The notes beneath the pieces were generated by a model. It searched no databases, was not told the DNA's origin, and saw only the letters and a list, made by a program, of their open reading frames with translations. From Protea cynaroides (lineage: Eukaryota > Streptophyta > Magnoliopsida > Proteales > Proteaceae): 64,000 bases of DNA. The stretch covers positions 113,741,502 to 113,805,501 of the forward strand of contig CM053276.1 of the NCBI GenBank assembly GCA_028583415.1, given 5' to 3'. This document shows positions 30,784 through 43,517 of this stretch, piece after piece (positions within the stretch are counted from its first letter, which is position 1; each line of letters opens with the position of its first letter). The position numbers were made by a program, and so were the translations under genes.

Positions 30784-33033
30784 TGTAAGACCCGCACTCC
30801 GTAAACCCGGTCTAAACCTTGGTTTTGTATCGTAGCAGGTCTTCCGATCATCACCGAGCTAGACGGGACGAGCGGATGACAAACAGGTACGAAATCGGAT
30901 CAAATATGGTCAAATAATCATCATTTTATGTTGACCGGTCGATGGTACCGGTCTTGGTACTGGTTGACCGGTCAACTCTGCGCAGCTGAGTGCGGAGATC
31001 CAGAATTGGATCTCTGTGGGTCCCATTTTCCTAAACCCTAATGCCTGAACCTTCCTAATCTTAATAGGGTTACTAAACCCTAATGTTAGCCTATACATAC
31101 ACCCTTAAACCTCCTCAAATCCTTTCCATTGTCTCTCACAAACCCTAGAGAGGAGAAGGAGGTTGGAAAAGAGAGGAAGCTAGGAAAAAGAAGAAGGTGC
31201 CGCCATTAGCGTTCGACGACGCTTAAGTTACGCCAGTCAACGGTAAGTGTTTGAATCAATCTTCTTATCCTATGATAGTTAGGGGTGGATCAATACCATG
31301 CAAAGTAGGTATTGATCTAAAACCCCAATTGGACCTTAAAACCCTAAGTTGCCGTCAAACCCTAGATTCGAGTTTCGAGATGATATTCATCGAAATAAGA
31401 CTTGAATGAGTTGGGGATAACTCTAACTTAAAGCTTAGACTTAGAATGGATAGGAGAAACCCTGAAAATCCAAGAAAATTGATCGACGGCAGTCGAAAAA
31501 CCAAGTCTATGGTCTTCCAGAGACATCGGTCGACCATACCGGTTGCTAGTTTGCTCACAGAGCTGCAACCGGTATGTTGCGACCGGTCAGCTCTGAAAGG
31601 CTGGTTTTGGACTTTGTTGATTTCCGACCAACGTGAAACCTTAAGGAAACTATTCTAATGAAACCCTAATAATATTGTAGGATTTTGTGACTTTCCGTTT
31701 GGATCTTGCGACGTGGAGCAAGCTAACAAACGAGCGTCAGGTAAGGGAATCTGACCTAAACCTAATAATTAATGGACAGTAAATCTTTGTTATTAACACT
31801 AAATATATATGATGTGATGTTTGTGCATATTCACATGCCATCCTTTACTTTCAGTTATTATTATTGTTCATGCATTGATAGGATGTGATTGTTAAGCATG
31901 TGATTGTTTTCGTTAGTGTAGAGTGGGGCATGGGCCTGGGATCGCTCCTCACACTAGCACCTTTTGTATTATTCTGTCTTAACATTCTTGGTAGGGGTGG
32001 GGCATCAGGGGAAGGTCGTGGTACGGTGGTCTCTGATGTTGATGCTGGCCTGGCCATGGTTATGTGGCACTGTGGTCTCCGAGGTCGACGTTGGCTTGTC
32101 CACGATGCTTTAGCTCTATCTCTATGCCGTAGGGAGTTATGTTGGGATAGGGTCTATTGCGTTATGTATCTATCCTAGTGGGTTAGTTGCGGATAGGGCA
32201 TCAGGGGAGGTGTGGGAATGCCTTAGCTCTATCTCTATGCCGTAGACGGCTGTGCTGGGATAGAGCATACATTGATGACATATAGGATTGGTTAGTTGCG
32301 AGCCCAGTTTGCGAGCCCTGGCTAGTAGGGGCTTAGGTACTGGTATGGGTAGAGCATCAGGGAGGTACGAGGGTATCTTAGCTCTATCTCTATTCCATGA
32401 TGGGTGCATGTGGGCTAATGGGGGTGTGATCCATGAGGTGCCACACACTCTTGTATAGAGGTGCGGGGGCCACCAAACCTTTCTATAGCACATTGCAAAC
32501 TTAAATCAGACCACAGCATAAAATTGATTGTTACTCATGCATAATATTGTGAAACTGTCTGATTGTCTTACTGAGCTATGTTGTGAGCTCACCCTTTGTA
32601 TATATACATGTTTTTAGATGTTGATGCAGGTTACACTGTGGATGACTACATGAACGCTCCGGCTTATGGTGGTGTTGCTGCGTTGGATGTACAGGCAGGA
32701 GAGGATGAGCATGACGTTTCATGCGAGTGCCCTTTCTGCGTGTACCTTTGATTGGATTTTTATTTATTTTCATTACTTTAGATTGGATTAAAGAGATGTA
32801 ATGATATTATATTATTGTTTGGATTTGAATAATTGGATATTTTATTTAAATTTATTAATAGATTCCCAGTTCATTTATTTAAAGACTTCCGCTGTATTAT
32901 TTATATTCAGATTGTGGTTATGTGTAATGGTTTGTATGAGTGGACACGGCCTATTCGAGATCCTGGTGTGAACTGTTGGTTCAATGACGGTTCACTCTCA
33001 CCATTCTGGTTGGATCAGAATTGAGGTGTGACA
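30784..33033 (+). repeat. 3' LTR of family B element
   Basis: TGTAAGACCCGC to GAGGTGTGACA, followed by GAACA. It is aligned throughout with the 5' LTR and differs by scattered substitutions and tiny indels (for example a lost AC in ACATACCGGTCGACC near 31526). Confidence 0.95.
32608..32751 (+). CDS. LTR micro-ORF, family B 3' LTR (47 aa)
   Basis: ATG 32608-32610, stop TGA 32749-32751. It differs from the 5' LTR copy by two Val-to-Ala positions (VDAG, VQAG), which match the consensus of the other families. It is the copy that would lie at the end of the genomic RNA. Confidence 0.5.
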   Translation: MFLDVDAGYTVDDYMNAPAYGGVAALDVQAGEDEHDVSCECPFCVYL

Positions 33034-33084
33034 GAACATGATAAGGCCTACATATTTAAAACAATTATACAGACACTTATGTAC

Positions 33085-35360
33085 CATTCAATTGGATACA
33101 TCCAACGGTCTTGCACTGGACCACAAATGCTAGCCTCATGGCCCAAATGAATAATTAAGTGCACCATAACATTAAAGAAATTAGGTGGGAACAACTTTTC
33201 TAGATTACACATTGTTTCAGTAATATTTTGATGAAGACTCTTGAAACCATCCTCTGTACCAACTTTACTGCATAAATCACGAAAGAATCCACATAACTGT
33301 ACCAATACTGCTACAACTTTCTTGGGCAAAACATTGCGTATGGCCACTGGTAATAGTTGTTGCATCATGATATGACAATCATGGCTCTTCATTCCTGATA
33401 ACATCCTCTCGTGCACAAGAGCACGTGTTATATTACCAGCATATCCATCAGGAACTTTCACACCACTTAAAACTCTACAGAATGTCTCCTTCTCCTTGTT
33501 AGACATTGAGTAATGTGTAGGACGTAAAATGGTTCTATTTTCACCATTAATCTTCTTTGGTTGAAGATCAACACGTATCTTCATATCTTTTAAATCTAGA
33601 CGTGTATTCAGGTTATCCTTAGTTTTTCCTGTCACATTCAACAATGTGAAGATGATACTTTCACATACATTCTTCTCAATATGCATAACGTCTAAATTGT
33701 GGCGGACTAAGTTATGTCTCCAATAAGGCAAACTAAAGAATATACTTTTCTTCTTCCAGTTAAGTGGTAGTTGAAGCTTTTTCCTCTTCTTCACACCCTT
33801 GTCAGTACTTTCTTTCCCAAAATTTGGAAATTGTACATCCCATATTTGCTCCATATGTTCACAACTAGACAACAATTTAGGTTGGCCTCTATGTTCTTCA
33901 TGGCCGTCAAAGCTCCTTTTATTATGCCGATAAGGGTGATCTTTGGGAAGGAATCGACGATGTCCCAAATAACAATATTTTCTTCCATTCTTTTGCCACC
34001 GAGAAGAATAATTTTTGTTGCAAATTGGGCAAGCCAAAGCGCCTTTAGTACTCCACCCAGATAGATTTCCACATGCTGAAAAATCATTGATGGTCCACAT
34101 CAAAGACGCACGTGGTACGAAGTTTTCCTTTTTATATACATCATAAGCTGGAACACCAACATCCCATAATATATTAAGTTCATCTATTAGTGGCTCCAAG
34201 TACACATCTATATCATTCCCAGGTTGTTTTGGACCAGGAATAAGCAATGTTAGGATCATGTTTGACGGCTTCATGCACAACCACAGTGGTACATTGTAAG
34301 GGATCACCACAACATGCCATGTGCTGTGGGTGCTACTCATATTTCCAAACAGATTAAATCCATCACTTGCTAGACCTAGCTTAACATTACGAGACTCCTT
34401 GCAAAAATCTGGGTACAAATTATCAAACTCCTTCCATGCTTTAGAGTCAGTTGGGTGTCTTAACCTACCATCGTCAGTACGATCTTCGCAATGCCATCGC
34501 ATATCAGCTGATGTCTTAGATGACATATATAACCTTTGCAGTCGTGGGATCAAAGGAAAATGGCGTAACGTCTTAATCGGTATTTTATTACCACTAGATT
34601 TATATCTTGATGATCCACACGTTTTACATTTATCCAAATTGGCTGCTCCCTTCCAAAACGACATACAATCTCTTGGGCATGTGTCAATTCTATCGTAGTC
34701 GAATCCTAATTCCTTGATGATCTTTTTCGTTTCATACAAAGAATTCGGTAAAGAATTTAGCTCAGGAAAACTCTCTTTCAATAACTCCAGCAAGACAGTG
34801 AACCCTTTGTCGCTCAGCTTGTATAAACACTTTATGTGATATAGGCGAAGCAAAAATTTTAGTCTCGTCAACTTTCGGCTTCCCGGATACAACTCTTGAT
34901 CAGCATCTTCCATCAACCGTCTAATATTCACTGTCTTGACACTCTGATTCCTTGTATGCTCATCCATTACTGTATCCTCAACTCCTTCATTCTCATGTGT
35001 TCCCAATATCTCATTTAACATATTGTGTATACCGACATTCGTATCAGCTACATCAATGCCAACTGAATTTACATGGGGATTTACATCGGAAACAAGTTGA
35101 GATGATGAAGATTCTCCATGGCAATTCCACACAATGTAATCTCTTTGAAACCCATCAACAATCAGATGTTCTTCAACATTATTCTTAGAATACCAGTATC
35201 GATTTTTGCATCTGACACATGGACATAAGATATCTGGGCCAACATTCGCATTATTGAAAAATGCAAATTCTATAAAAAAATTTACCTCTTGCAAATACTG
35301 TGGAGATAACCTGAACCTTGCATTCCGTGAACCTCTATCAATCCAACTGCTCCTAGACAT
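33085..35360 (-). pseudogene. CACTA transposase TNPD/TNP2, first large exon (Transposase_21)
   Basis: Start ATG at 35360-35358 (MSRSSWIDRGS...), chosen because this family begins with a short M-x-R/K-W-type N-terminus; an in-frame ATG 24 codons upstream exists. An N-terminal transposase-associated domain (LSPQYLQEVNFFIEFAF, then CPCVRCKN) is followed by the Transposase_21 core: CPRDCMSFWKG and CKTCGSSRYK zinc-like motifs, PLIPRLQRLY, ADMRWH, GLASDGFNLFGNMSSTHSTW and HNLDVMHIEKNVCESI. The exon ends near RWMYPIEW at a GTACAT donor (33085). Its acceptor lies beyond an inserted 11.8-kb retrotransposon at 21131. The exon itself has no stop. It is the catalytic protein for cut-and-paste of CACTA elements but is disabled downstream. 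Confidence 0.85.
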
Positions 35361-36129
35361 TGTTGACCTCTTAAGATCCAATAACCAGTTCTGGTTGGAA
35401 CTCTGGCCATGTGCAAGCCTTAGCCAGACCAATCAACCCAAGAATCTTGAAAGTAGGTAAGATATCACATAGATGTCCAGGCTGATTATATCTTAAGCTG
35501 AGTTCAAGTACCAAAATCTAGAAAAAGAAAAGAAAACGAAAAAGAGATTAAGTAGTGAGAAAATGATTGGATAAATATAAGACCAGAGAGTATCTACTAC
35601 AATCTTTGACAAATATATTACAATCTCTAACAAAATGACAAACAATGTCATTAAATTAATTATGGTTTCTAACCCAAGTATGTTTTTATGCCCCTTGATT
35701 GTATGAAACATAAATTGGAGAAGATAAGAGAAAGTGGAAGGGATGCATCTGCTTCTTCTAAGTTGTGGAATAGGAGTAAGGATGGAGTGGAGTGCAAGAT
35801 GGATTTATCCTTCAATGTCTCATTCTCAAAATCACAAATAATGGGGCTGCTATAAGAGGGGACAAAAAAAAGGCTTCTAATCCAGTTGGTAGCTCCACGA
35901 AACCAAGTAAAGAAAACTCCTAACTTCTAATAAGCCAATTTCTAGTTATAAAGTAACCTCTTACCCCTTCTTTTAAGCTAATTTCTATAAAGTAGTCTCC
36001 TTCAAGATTTCTGATCTCATGCAGTGCATCATATCAACTGCTCATGTTAAGATAGGACTCTCTCTCCATTTCAAAGTAAATAATTAACATTGGAGAAGAA
36101 GGAAATGGATGTCCAAAAACTCGTAGGTG
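35361..36129. other. CACTA sequence upstream of the transposase start
   Basis: No gene seen. It lies 5' of the transposase on the minus strand and ends at the insertion site of the next retrotransposon. An acceptor-like tract may lie just before the ATG, and the transcription start is probably beyond the inserted element, near 47.7 kb. Confidence 0.45.
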
Positions 36130-36134
36130 AGGGT

Positions 36135-38440
36135 TGTCACACCCCAATTCCGCACATTTCAGAATGGTGTGATGAACCGCTAAATAACCAACGGTTCAAC
36201 CAGGATCTCAAATAGGCTATCCTTGCATCACCTGAACCTTCATATACTCACCATCATAATCAGAGTAGATACACAATAGCGGAAGTCTTATAAATAAATG
36301 AACTGAGAACTAAAATGGTATTCATAAATAATAGCAAATTATTCTGTATTTAAACTGAGACATAAATAATTAAGTACCAAATACATGTCTTATAAATCCA
36401 ATAAAGAAACGTATAAAAATATCTAGTCAAATACACACGAGTTGCACTCGCAAGAGGAGTCGTGTGTATCATCTTCAGCTCCAACTTCCATAGCTGCTAC
36501 ATTCCCATACGTTGACGCGTTCATAAAATCTTCAACTGTATAACCTGCATCATCAACTAAAAATATTCGACGTCGAGGAGTGAGCACACAATATGGCTCA
36601 GTGAGTAGCCAAAACAATGCAACAATACATATGCATGCAAAAAGTCAATTCATATCTTTGGTCTTAGTTTATAGTTTGCAATGTGCAATAGAAAAGTTGG
36701 GTGGTCAAAGGTTAACGTTTATTGACACCGCCTCTATACACAGGGTGTGGAAGCCCGCCCGAAGGTTAACATTTATCATCGTCCCCATCTACCCTACCAT
36801 AACATTATACAACAAAGGTTAACGTTTATTGCTATATAATGTTATACCAACACGTAAGCCCCTGTTAGCGAGGGCTTGCAAACTGGGCTCGCTGCTAACC
36901 AATCCTAATGCCAAATAGTGTATCCAAGGCCTCACCCCAGGATCCCTCAGAATGCCCATAGAGATAGAGCTAAGGCCCCCCGGTAGAGTCAGAGACTACA
37001 AGGACCGAGACCACCTCCCCTGATACTCTACGACATAATAGTTCTGCTAAGGTAATGGCGATACGACGATGTCAATGCACAAGACTTGAGTTAGAGATAG
37101 AGCTAAAGTGCTGAGACCCGCCAAAGGTTAACGTTTATTGACGTTCTCATCACACCTCCCCTTGATACTCGCTCGCATCAAGTACATCAACCACACACAT
37201 ACAAGCACATGCATATTCCTATCATCATCATCATCATCATGTTATAAACAATAAAGTAAATATGCATGAACAAGTAATAGAAATATTGGATGGCATGCTG
37301 TATGCACATTACAACATATTCGCATAGAATCAAACATAGCATAGGACTCAAGAAATTAAAAACAGTTTATTATTAACCAATTTAGTTTGGGGTTAAGGTT
37401 CCTCACCTTTGCTTGTTAATAGATCCTCTTTCAAGCTTTAGAATCACCTTTATAATGTTATTATATTTCTAAAAGACCTAACAAAGTCGATAGAATTTAA
37501 TTAGAATTTATTCAGAATTTAAAAACCATTCTGTTAACTGAGGGTCGGAGGTAGGGTCGGAGTCCTGATCGACCCTGGGTGCGACCCTCCCCCTTATCTG
37601 AACTTCCCGAACACTGAGGGTCGATGCTAGGGTAAAATCTACCATCGACCCTAGGTGCGACCCTCCATGGTTTGAGTCGAAAATATCAGATTCCATTCTC
37701 TCTTTCATGGTTGGGTCCTATGGCTTACTTCCACAATCCATTCTATACATGTTCCATGGTTTAGAACTATACTTTATTCACCTACATGGTTTTAATGATC
37801 TCCTTCATGGTTTTCCATGAAAACCTAACCATGGATGGATGATTTGGGTTTCTTCTAAGTCATACCCTCTTCATAAACCATTCTAAAGTCTTAACTAAAT
37901 CATGGGGAACGTATCCATACCTTAGTTTGCTAAGATTCAGAGTTTCCTCTAAATTTCCTCTTCTTCCTTAGCCTTTTCTTCAAGTTTTTCTTCTCTTCTT
38001 TTCTTCCTTCTCTTCTCTTTCTCTCAATCTAATTAGGGTTGTAAAAGGAGTGAAAGAGGCTTAGGGACGTCCTATTTATAGGGCAAAACCTCCCAAAATA
38101 AGTCCCATTGAGTTTAGGAAAGGTTCCAATTGAAATTAGGAAGGTTTCTCAATTTTTGGTTCGTGCTGTTTTTCCCAAATACCGAGGGTCGATGGGAGGG
38201 TCGAAAAACTCATAGACCCTGCGACCCTGGTTGAGGGTCGATGGTGAGGGTCGATGGGAGGGTCGGACCTGCCTGTTAAAACATGCGACCCTACCCTCAT
38301 TTTGACTGTTTTGGGTAAATTTTCATATTGGGTCTTGGGTTTCTTCACACACTTGGTCCACTTGGCTCGACCATGATATGTAGACGGGTCCCGACACGAA
38401 ATATAAGGTTAGGCCGGGTTCGTGGCGTGCGGGTCTTACA
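36135..38440 (-). repeat. 3' LTR of family A copy 2
   Basis: Begins TGTCACACCCC and ends GGGTCTTACA, the reverse complement of TGTAAGACCC. It carries GGGTCGA motifs (37540-37680, 38180-38300), the AACGTTTATTG box repeats (36710-36840, 37130-37145) and the micro-ORF. Confidence 0.95.
36423..36566 (-). CDS. LTR micro-ORF, family A copy 2, 3' LTR
   Basis: Core 47 codons plus TAG (36425-36423), extended upstream in frame through LTPRRR. It reads IFLVDDAGYTVEDFMNAS and ends HDSSCECNSCVFD. There is no upstream ATG close by in this copy, so initiation would need splicing or a non-AUG codon. Confidence 0.48.
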   Translation of the reverse strand: MFLVDDAGYTVEDFMNASTYGNVAAMEVGAEDDTHDSSCECNSCVFD

Positions 38441-38560
38441 ACTCCACCACCCTCGAAATTTGAAAGTACGGATCTTACAACTCCCCCATCCTTAAATGAA
38501 TTTTGTCCTCAAAATTTGAACGAATCTTACAACTCCCCCATCCTTAAAATAAATTTTGTC
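38441..38560 (-). repeat. Polypurine tract region repeated three times
   Basis: Three successive CTTACAACTCC(A/C)CC stretches (from 38434, about 38475 and about 38527) lie next to the LTR border. Each reads, on the minus strand, as a purine tract followed by GTTGTAAG, as at a normal tract-LTR junction. Two are followed by CATCCTTAAA and TTTTGTCCTCAAAATTT, so the border has been duplicated. Confidence 0.7.
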
Positions 38561-41500
38561 CTCAAAATTTTGAATTTACTTCGGAGTCAATAGGTGGGAA
38601 TTCTATTTCCGCATTGCATCTTCTTCCTCCTATGCACTCTTCTCCACGTATTGTCTTTGCCAGGTTACCTTCACATAATAATTATCCCGGCTTTGGAAAC
38701 ATTGTACCTTCCCACTAGTGAACTAGGCTGGTACCACTTCAATAGTTAAACATTCTATCTAATCCAGTGATTCCGTGGTCAATACCTTTAATATGGATCT
38801 TTAATGTACTTCTTCAACAGTGACACACGAAATACATCATGCACACTAGACATGGACAGCGGTAACGCTAATTGATATGCAACTTTTCTACGTCTCCCCA
38901 AAGTTTATAAGATCCAACACATATATAAATTATGACTTTCCCTTCTTGTCTAATCGTTTCAAACTACGCATAAATGATATCTTCAAAAACACTTTGTCAC
39001 TTATGGCGAACTCATGGTCTTGGTGTCTCTTCTGACAATCCTGAGCTGTCTTAGCCCTTTTCTTTGATCTTGTCTACCACTCGATAGTTTTCCTCCATAG
39101 ACTTAGGTCTTAAAATTCTTCATTCACCGACTTCATTCCACAACTGAGGGGTTTAACATTTCTACCGTACCATGCTTTATAGGTGACATTTACATGGTAG
39201 CTTAGTAGTAACTTCAATTCACGGTAACTTCTCAACTCAAGTTCCTTGAAATCAATTTTACAAGCTCAGAGCATAGCTCTTAGGATCTGTATAGTCCGCT
39301 CCGACTGTCCATCGGTTTGAGGTAAAGTGCGGTACTAAACTTCAACTTTGTTCCCATTATCTTCTGTAGATCCTTCCAAAATTTTGAAATAAAGCATAAG
39401 CCTCTGACCGACACTAAGCTCTCATGCATACCATTCAGTCTGGCAATATTATCCATATATAGCTCAGTTAGCCGCTCCAAAGCATACCGGGGTAGTATAG
39501 CAATGGAATGAGCTATCTTCATAAGGCGATCAATAATCACCCAAACTGCGTCAACCGACCAGTGGTATACCGGTGACATAGTTCATTGTAATGCAGTTCC
39601 ACTTTCAGACTGGCTCCGATAGTTTTTATGGTAATCCATGTTGGTCTTTGTCTTTCAGCCTTTACTTTCTGATAATTCAGACACTGGAACACGCACTAAC
39701 CACCTTTGTTATCATTCCTCTTTACAATCTCTTCAGGTCATGATACATCTTGGTACTCCAGGATGTACTATATATTGAGTACAATGGCTCTTATCATTAT
39801 CCTCTTCGTGACATCTGAATCTTTTTCTTCAAGTATTCAGAATCTACCTCTGTATCTAAGTATCGTCTCCGCATCCAAATTAAATCAGGGTTGGGTTTTC
39901 CTTTCTCTAAGTCTTCTTGTACCGTTCTTATATAAAGATATAACAAAATTACTATTTTTTCTTCATCCCTAAGTTCTCGCTCAATTGGATCATCACGAGT
40001 TTCTATTATATGTTACTCTTCTTCCAAATCTGAATCTGTTGCTGCGAAACATGAGGCAGCATTTATACTAGGTCCTTCTTCGGACTTCATAATTCCCTTT
40101 TTGCTTAAGGCCTTAGCTACTACATTAGCCTTGCTCGGGTGACATTGAATATCACAGTTTTAATCCTTCAAGTATTCCTAACCATCTCCTTATCCTCATG
40201 TTCAACTCTTTCTAATGAAGAGATAAATAAATTACTTGTAATCGGATCTAATCTAAAATTATTCTCCGTTTAAATAATGTCTCCAAGTCTTGATTGCATG
40301 AATCACAATTGTTTACTCCAATCATGAGTCTTCTCATGCTCTTTTAGTTTTCTTAAAGCATATGAAATCGCTTATTTTCCTTACATCAACCCGCATCGTA
40401 GATCCAATCCGAAAGCTCCGATGCATAGGGTAAAAGGTTTCCCTGGTGCTGGAACGATCAAGATGGGAGCTGATATCAATCTTGCTTTTAGAGTTTAGAA
40501 ACATTCTTCACACAATCCAATTAAGCTCATCTCCTTCCTGGTTAGCTTGGTAAGAGGTATTGCGATCTTGGAGTGGTCCTCTAACAATCGTTTGTAATAA
40601 CCAGCTAACCCAAGAAACTTCTGATCTTCGCAATGCTCTTTAGGTGTTTCTCACCTTATGATTACCTCTATCTTAATAGGGTCCACTTTAATCCCTTTTT
40701 TGATGCTACGTGATCTTATTTAATAAGATCACTTTGTTTAATCGGGTCTCATATTCCTTGGAATTGGCATAAAGCTTTTCCCTTCTCAGCTGTTGTGAAG
40801 CTGTTCTAAAATCCGTTGTATGAGTTGCTTCATTCTTGGAATAAACCAAAATATCATCTATGAAAACTATGATCAGCCTGTCCAACATGTCATGAAACAC
40901 CCAGTTCATCAGCTCCATAAAAGATGTAAGGGCATTGGTTAATTCAAACGTCAAAATCAATAACTCATAATGTCCAATCCCGATTCTAACAGCTATCTTC
41001 GAGATATTTCGGTCCAAATTCTTCAGTTGATGCTATCTTGATCGAAGATCAATCTTAGAAAATACCTTTGCTCCTTGCAACTATTTAAACAAGTCATCGA
41101 TCTGAGGTAGTAGATATCGATTCTTGATCTTGAACTTGTTTAGTTCCCGGTAGTCTATGCATAATCTGACACTACCGTCCTTCTTCTTTACGAGTTGCGT
41201 TGGCGCTCTCCGTGATACAATACTTAGCTGATTAGGACCTTGGTCTAGTAACTCTTGTAGTTGAGTCTCAATTTCTTCAATTCTATAAGAGCTATTCATA
41301 GGTGCCTTTGACACAAGTATCGTCCTTGGGTAACAAGTCGATGACGAACTTGGTCGCATGATCAAATGGTAACCCAGGTAAGTCTCCTGGAACACATCAG
41401 GAATTTATGCATCACATCAATACCTTCCATCTGTGGTACTTTTTGGGTGACGTATACCGCAGACACCATATATCCATCTTCTTTCTCTTCAAAGCATCTC

Positions 41501-41700
41501 TTTGCCTTTAGCATAGAGAGGATCAGCTTTCGCTTCTTAGGCAACATGCTTCCACTAATACCAAATTATGTGTCATCTTTATTCTTGAATGATAACCTCT
41601 TCTATGCACGTAATCACTTTGTAGAGTGTTGAGACAACCAGTCTATTCCCAAGATGACGTCAAAGTCTGCCATCTCAAGTTTATTTAGGTTGCGTCCAAA
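38561..41700 (-). pseudogene. Eroded pol of family A copy 2
   Basis: Minus-strand fragments in the expected order. Protease/RT linker: LPKKRKLILSMLKAKRCFEE at about 41545-41490. RT: VKKKDGSVRLCIDYRELNK at about 41195-41130, and FIDDILVYSKN near 40870-40840 with GHYELLILTFELTNA. Integrase: VDAVWVIIDRLMKIAHSI at about 39555-39500. Chromodomain-like end near 38.6 kb. They are scattered over several frames with many stops and indels, so no protein is possible. Confidence 0.8.
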
Positions 41701-43502
41701 TTTCATCCATCCATATGATTTGGACATTGTTCATAACACTCATCCAATACAACATCTAGTCCAAAAAGGGCTTGAACTAGCAAAATCTGGTGTAACAGTC
41801 TAAGGAGCTTGTCTAGTTCCTTCATCTCTTATGATTTTTCAAAGACTATGGTCAAAATCTCATATTGCCCACATTAGCTTGTATTTCTTTTATCCTTGTT
41901 GTTCTACCCTGATCTTTCTTTCTTATACCTCAAAAAATATCTTGTGGTTGTTACTTCATATCCCAAGTCTATTTATAAGCATTAGGGTATATTCTTATAA
42001 ATTCATTAATTCAGTCAAACTCTTTTGGTCTTTACTTAATCATATCCCTCAACATTAGGCATAACTCAATTATCATTGTATTAAATTGAGTACTACTTAT
42101 GCCATGACGTTATCCTTATATCCACTCTTAAATTTACCTTTAGGAATCTTCTACTTGTCAAAATTCATACCGATATAGCCATATTTAACTCTACTAGAGT
42201 GCTATTTATTTCTTTACTGGCCACCCTTGATAATTCTCACTTTTGTCGCATGCACTCTTTTATAGGCATGATTCATATCCATCCATTTAGCAATATCAAA
42301 ACAAATTCTCCATCACTTCATCCGAGTTTCATTGGCTATAGCATTTAATCTGAATCCCATCATCTTTCTTCCAATAATTCCATTATCACTACACATCTTT
42401 ATCAACAAGGTCAGGGAGTGTATAAATCATAATGTTCATCCAAAAGCAATTCACTTCCTTCTTTCAAATTTAGTATAACGGTAAACACTTGCTTTATCTA
42501 GTGAATCTAGGTTTCAAGGATCAGGAGTAAATCTGAGGTAATCCAACCGGCATCCAAAGGTCATTAAGTTACACGGTGGTCCAAATACATGGAATAGAGG
42601 TTTTTCAGTTCTTAACCTCATGGTTATAGGTTCTATCGAATATATAATGCCATTGGTCAAGGCACTACAAGAGTAAATCTGGAGAAGCTTTCATACATCA
42701 GTAAATCAGGTATAACTCTGGAGAAAGATTTTGTACATTAGTAAATCAAGTATAATCTGGAGGAAATTTCCGTACATCAATAAATCAGGTATAAATCAGT
42801 AGATCTACGCTCAACATGATTAAGCATTTAACTGTTCATTCAGTTCATATCTCTGTTCATGTTGTGGATCATGAGAGTGGCTCAGTTTGGTATAATCAGG
42901 ACTAATACTAAAGAAACAATATCTATAACTCCAATTGACAGGTTAAATCAAGAAGGTATCCTGTCAAGGCACGAGAAATTAAAATCTGGTATGTGCATCC
43001 TCTATAATCATAAGAGTAAAACAATAATGCACCGCATCCTATATAATCATATCCACTTACATGGCCATTATCCTCTTATCTCTGTTTGGATTTAGCCCGA
43101 GATCTTTTCCTTTATCTCTACAGGGGTTTTGGCATTACTAGCCATTTTCCTTATTCCTCTGTCTTACATCGAGTTTCACATCTTGTGAGTACCAACTCGG
43201 TATTCCAATTTTCTGCTTTACAGAAGCTCCCTTCTTGCTACTGTATTACATCCTTGTATACTTGGATAACTACCCAACTTATAGATAATACCCTAATTTT
43301 TTTTCATTTATTAGGATAATTCTTGGTCTTCTCTTTCTGTGTGAGTGTATATATATGGTTCCACCTATTATCGTCTTGTTTAATTTCTGTCTCAACCAAC
43401 ACAGGTGCTTACAGTGTGTTTATATTAAAGCTTTTACTTTTATCCTATCTCAGTTCACAATGGTCTTCAATGTATGTTAGTTCGGCGGGCAAGGCCTGAG
43501 AT
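41701..43502. other. Interior of family A copy 2 without recognisable gag
   Basis: AT-rich sequence in which I cannot find Gag, a zinc knuckle or the antisense ORF in any frame. At about 42675-42805 an imperfect repeat of about 50 bp occurs three times (units with AGTAAATC and TCTGGAGAAA). Confidence 0.55.
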
Positions 43503-43517
43503 GCTCTGATACCAAGT
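43503..43517 (-). other. Primer-binding site of family A copy 2
   Basis: On the minus strand ACTTGGTATCAGAGC, a full match to the initiator tRNA-Met complement core, adjacent to the LTR at 43518. Confidence 0.85.

Larger units (their letters stand above)
21192..33033 (+). mobile_element. Ty3/gypsy Tekay-like element, family B, full length, inserted in CACTA transposase intron
   Basis: An 11,842-bp element with LTRs 21192-23445 (2254 bp) and 30784-33033 (2250 bp), a perfect 5-bp duplication GAACA, a primer site, antisense ORF, gag, intron, pol and polypurine tract. LTRs differ by scattered substitutions only. Gag-pol has one consistent frame with no frameshift, interrupted by eight stop codons. 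Chromovirus affinity comes from the integrase C-terminal region and the chromodomain-like tail; LTR length and the tRNA-Met primer site fit Tekay/Del. It lies on the plus strand, opposite to the transposase gene whose intron it occupies. With intact LTRs and full structure it could be mobilised in trans but not by its own proteins. Confidence 0.95.
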
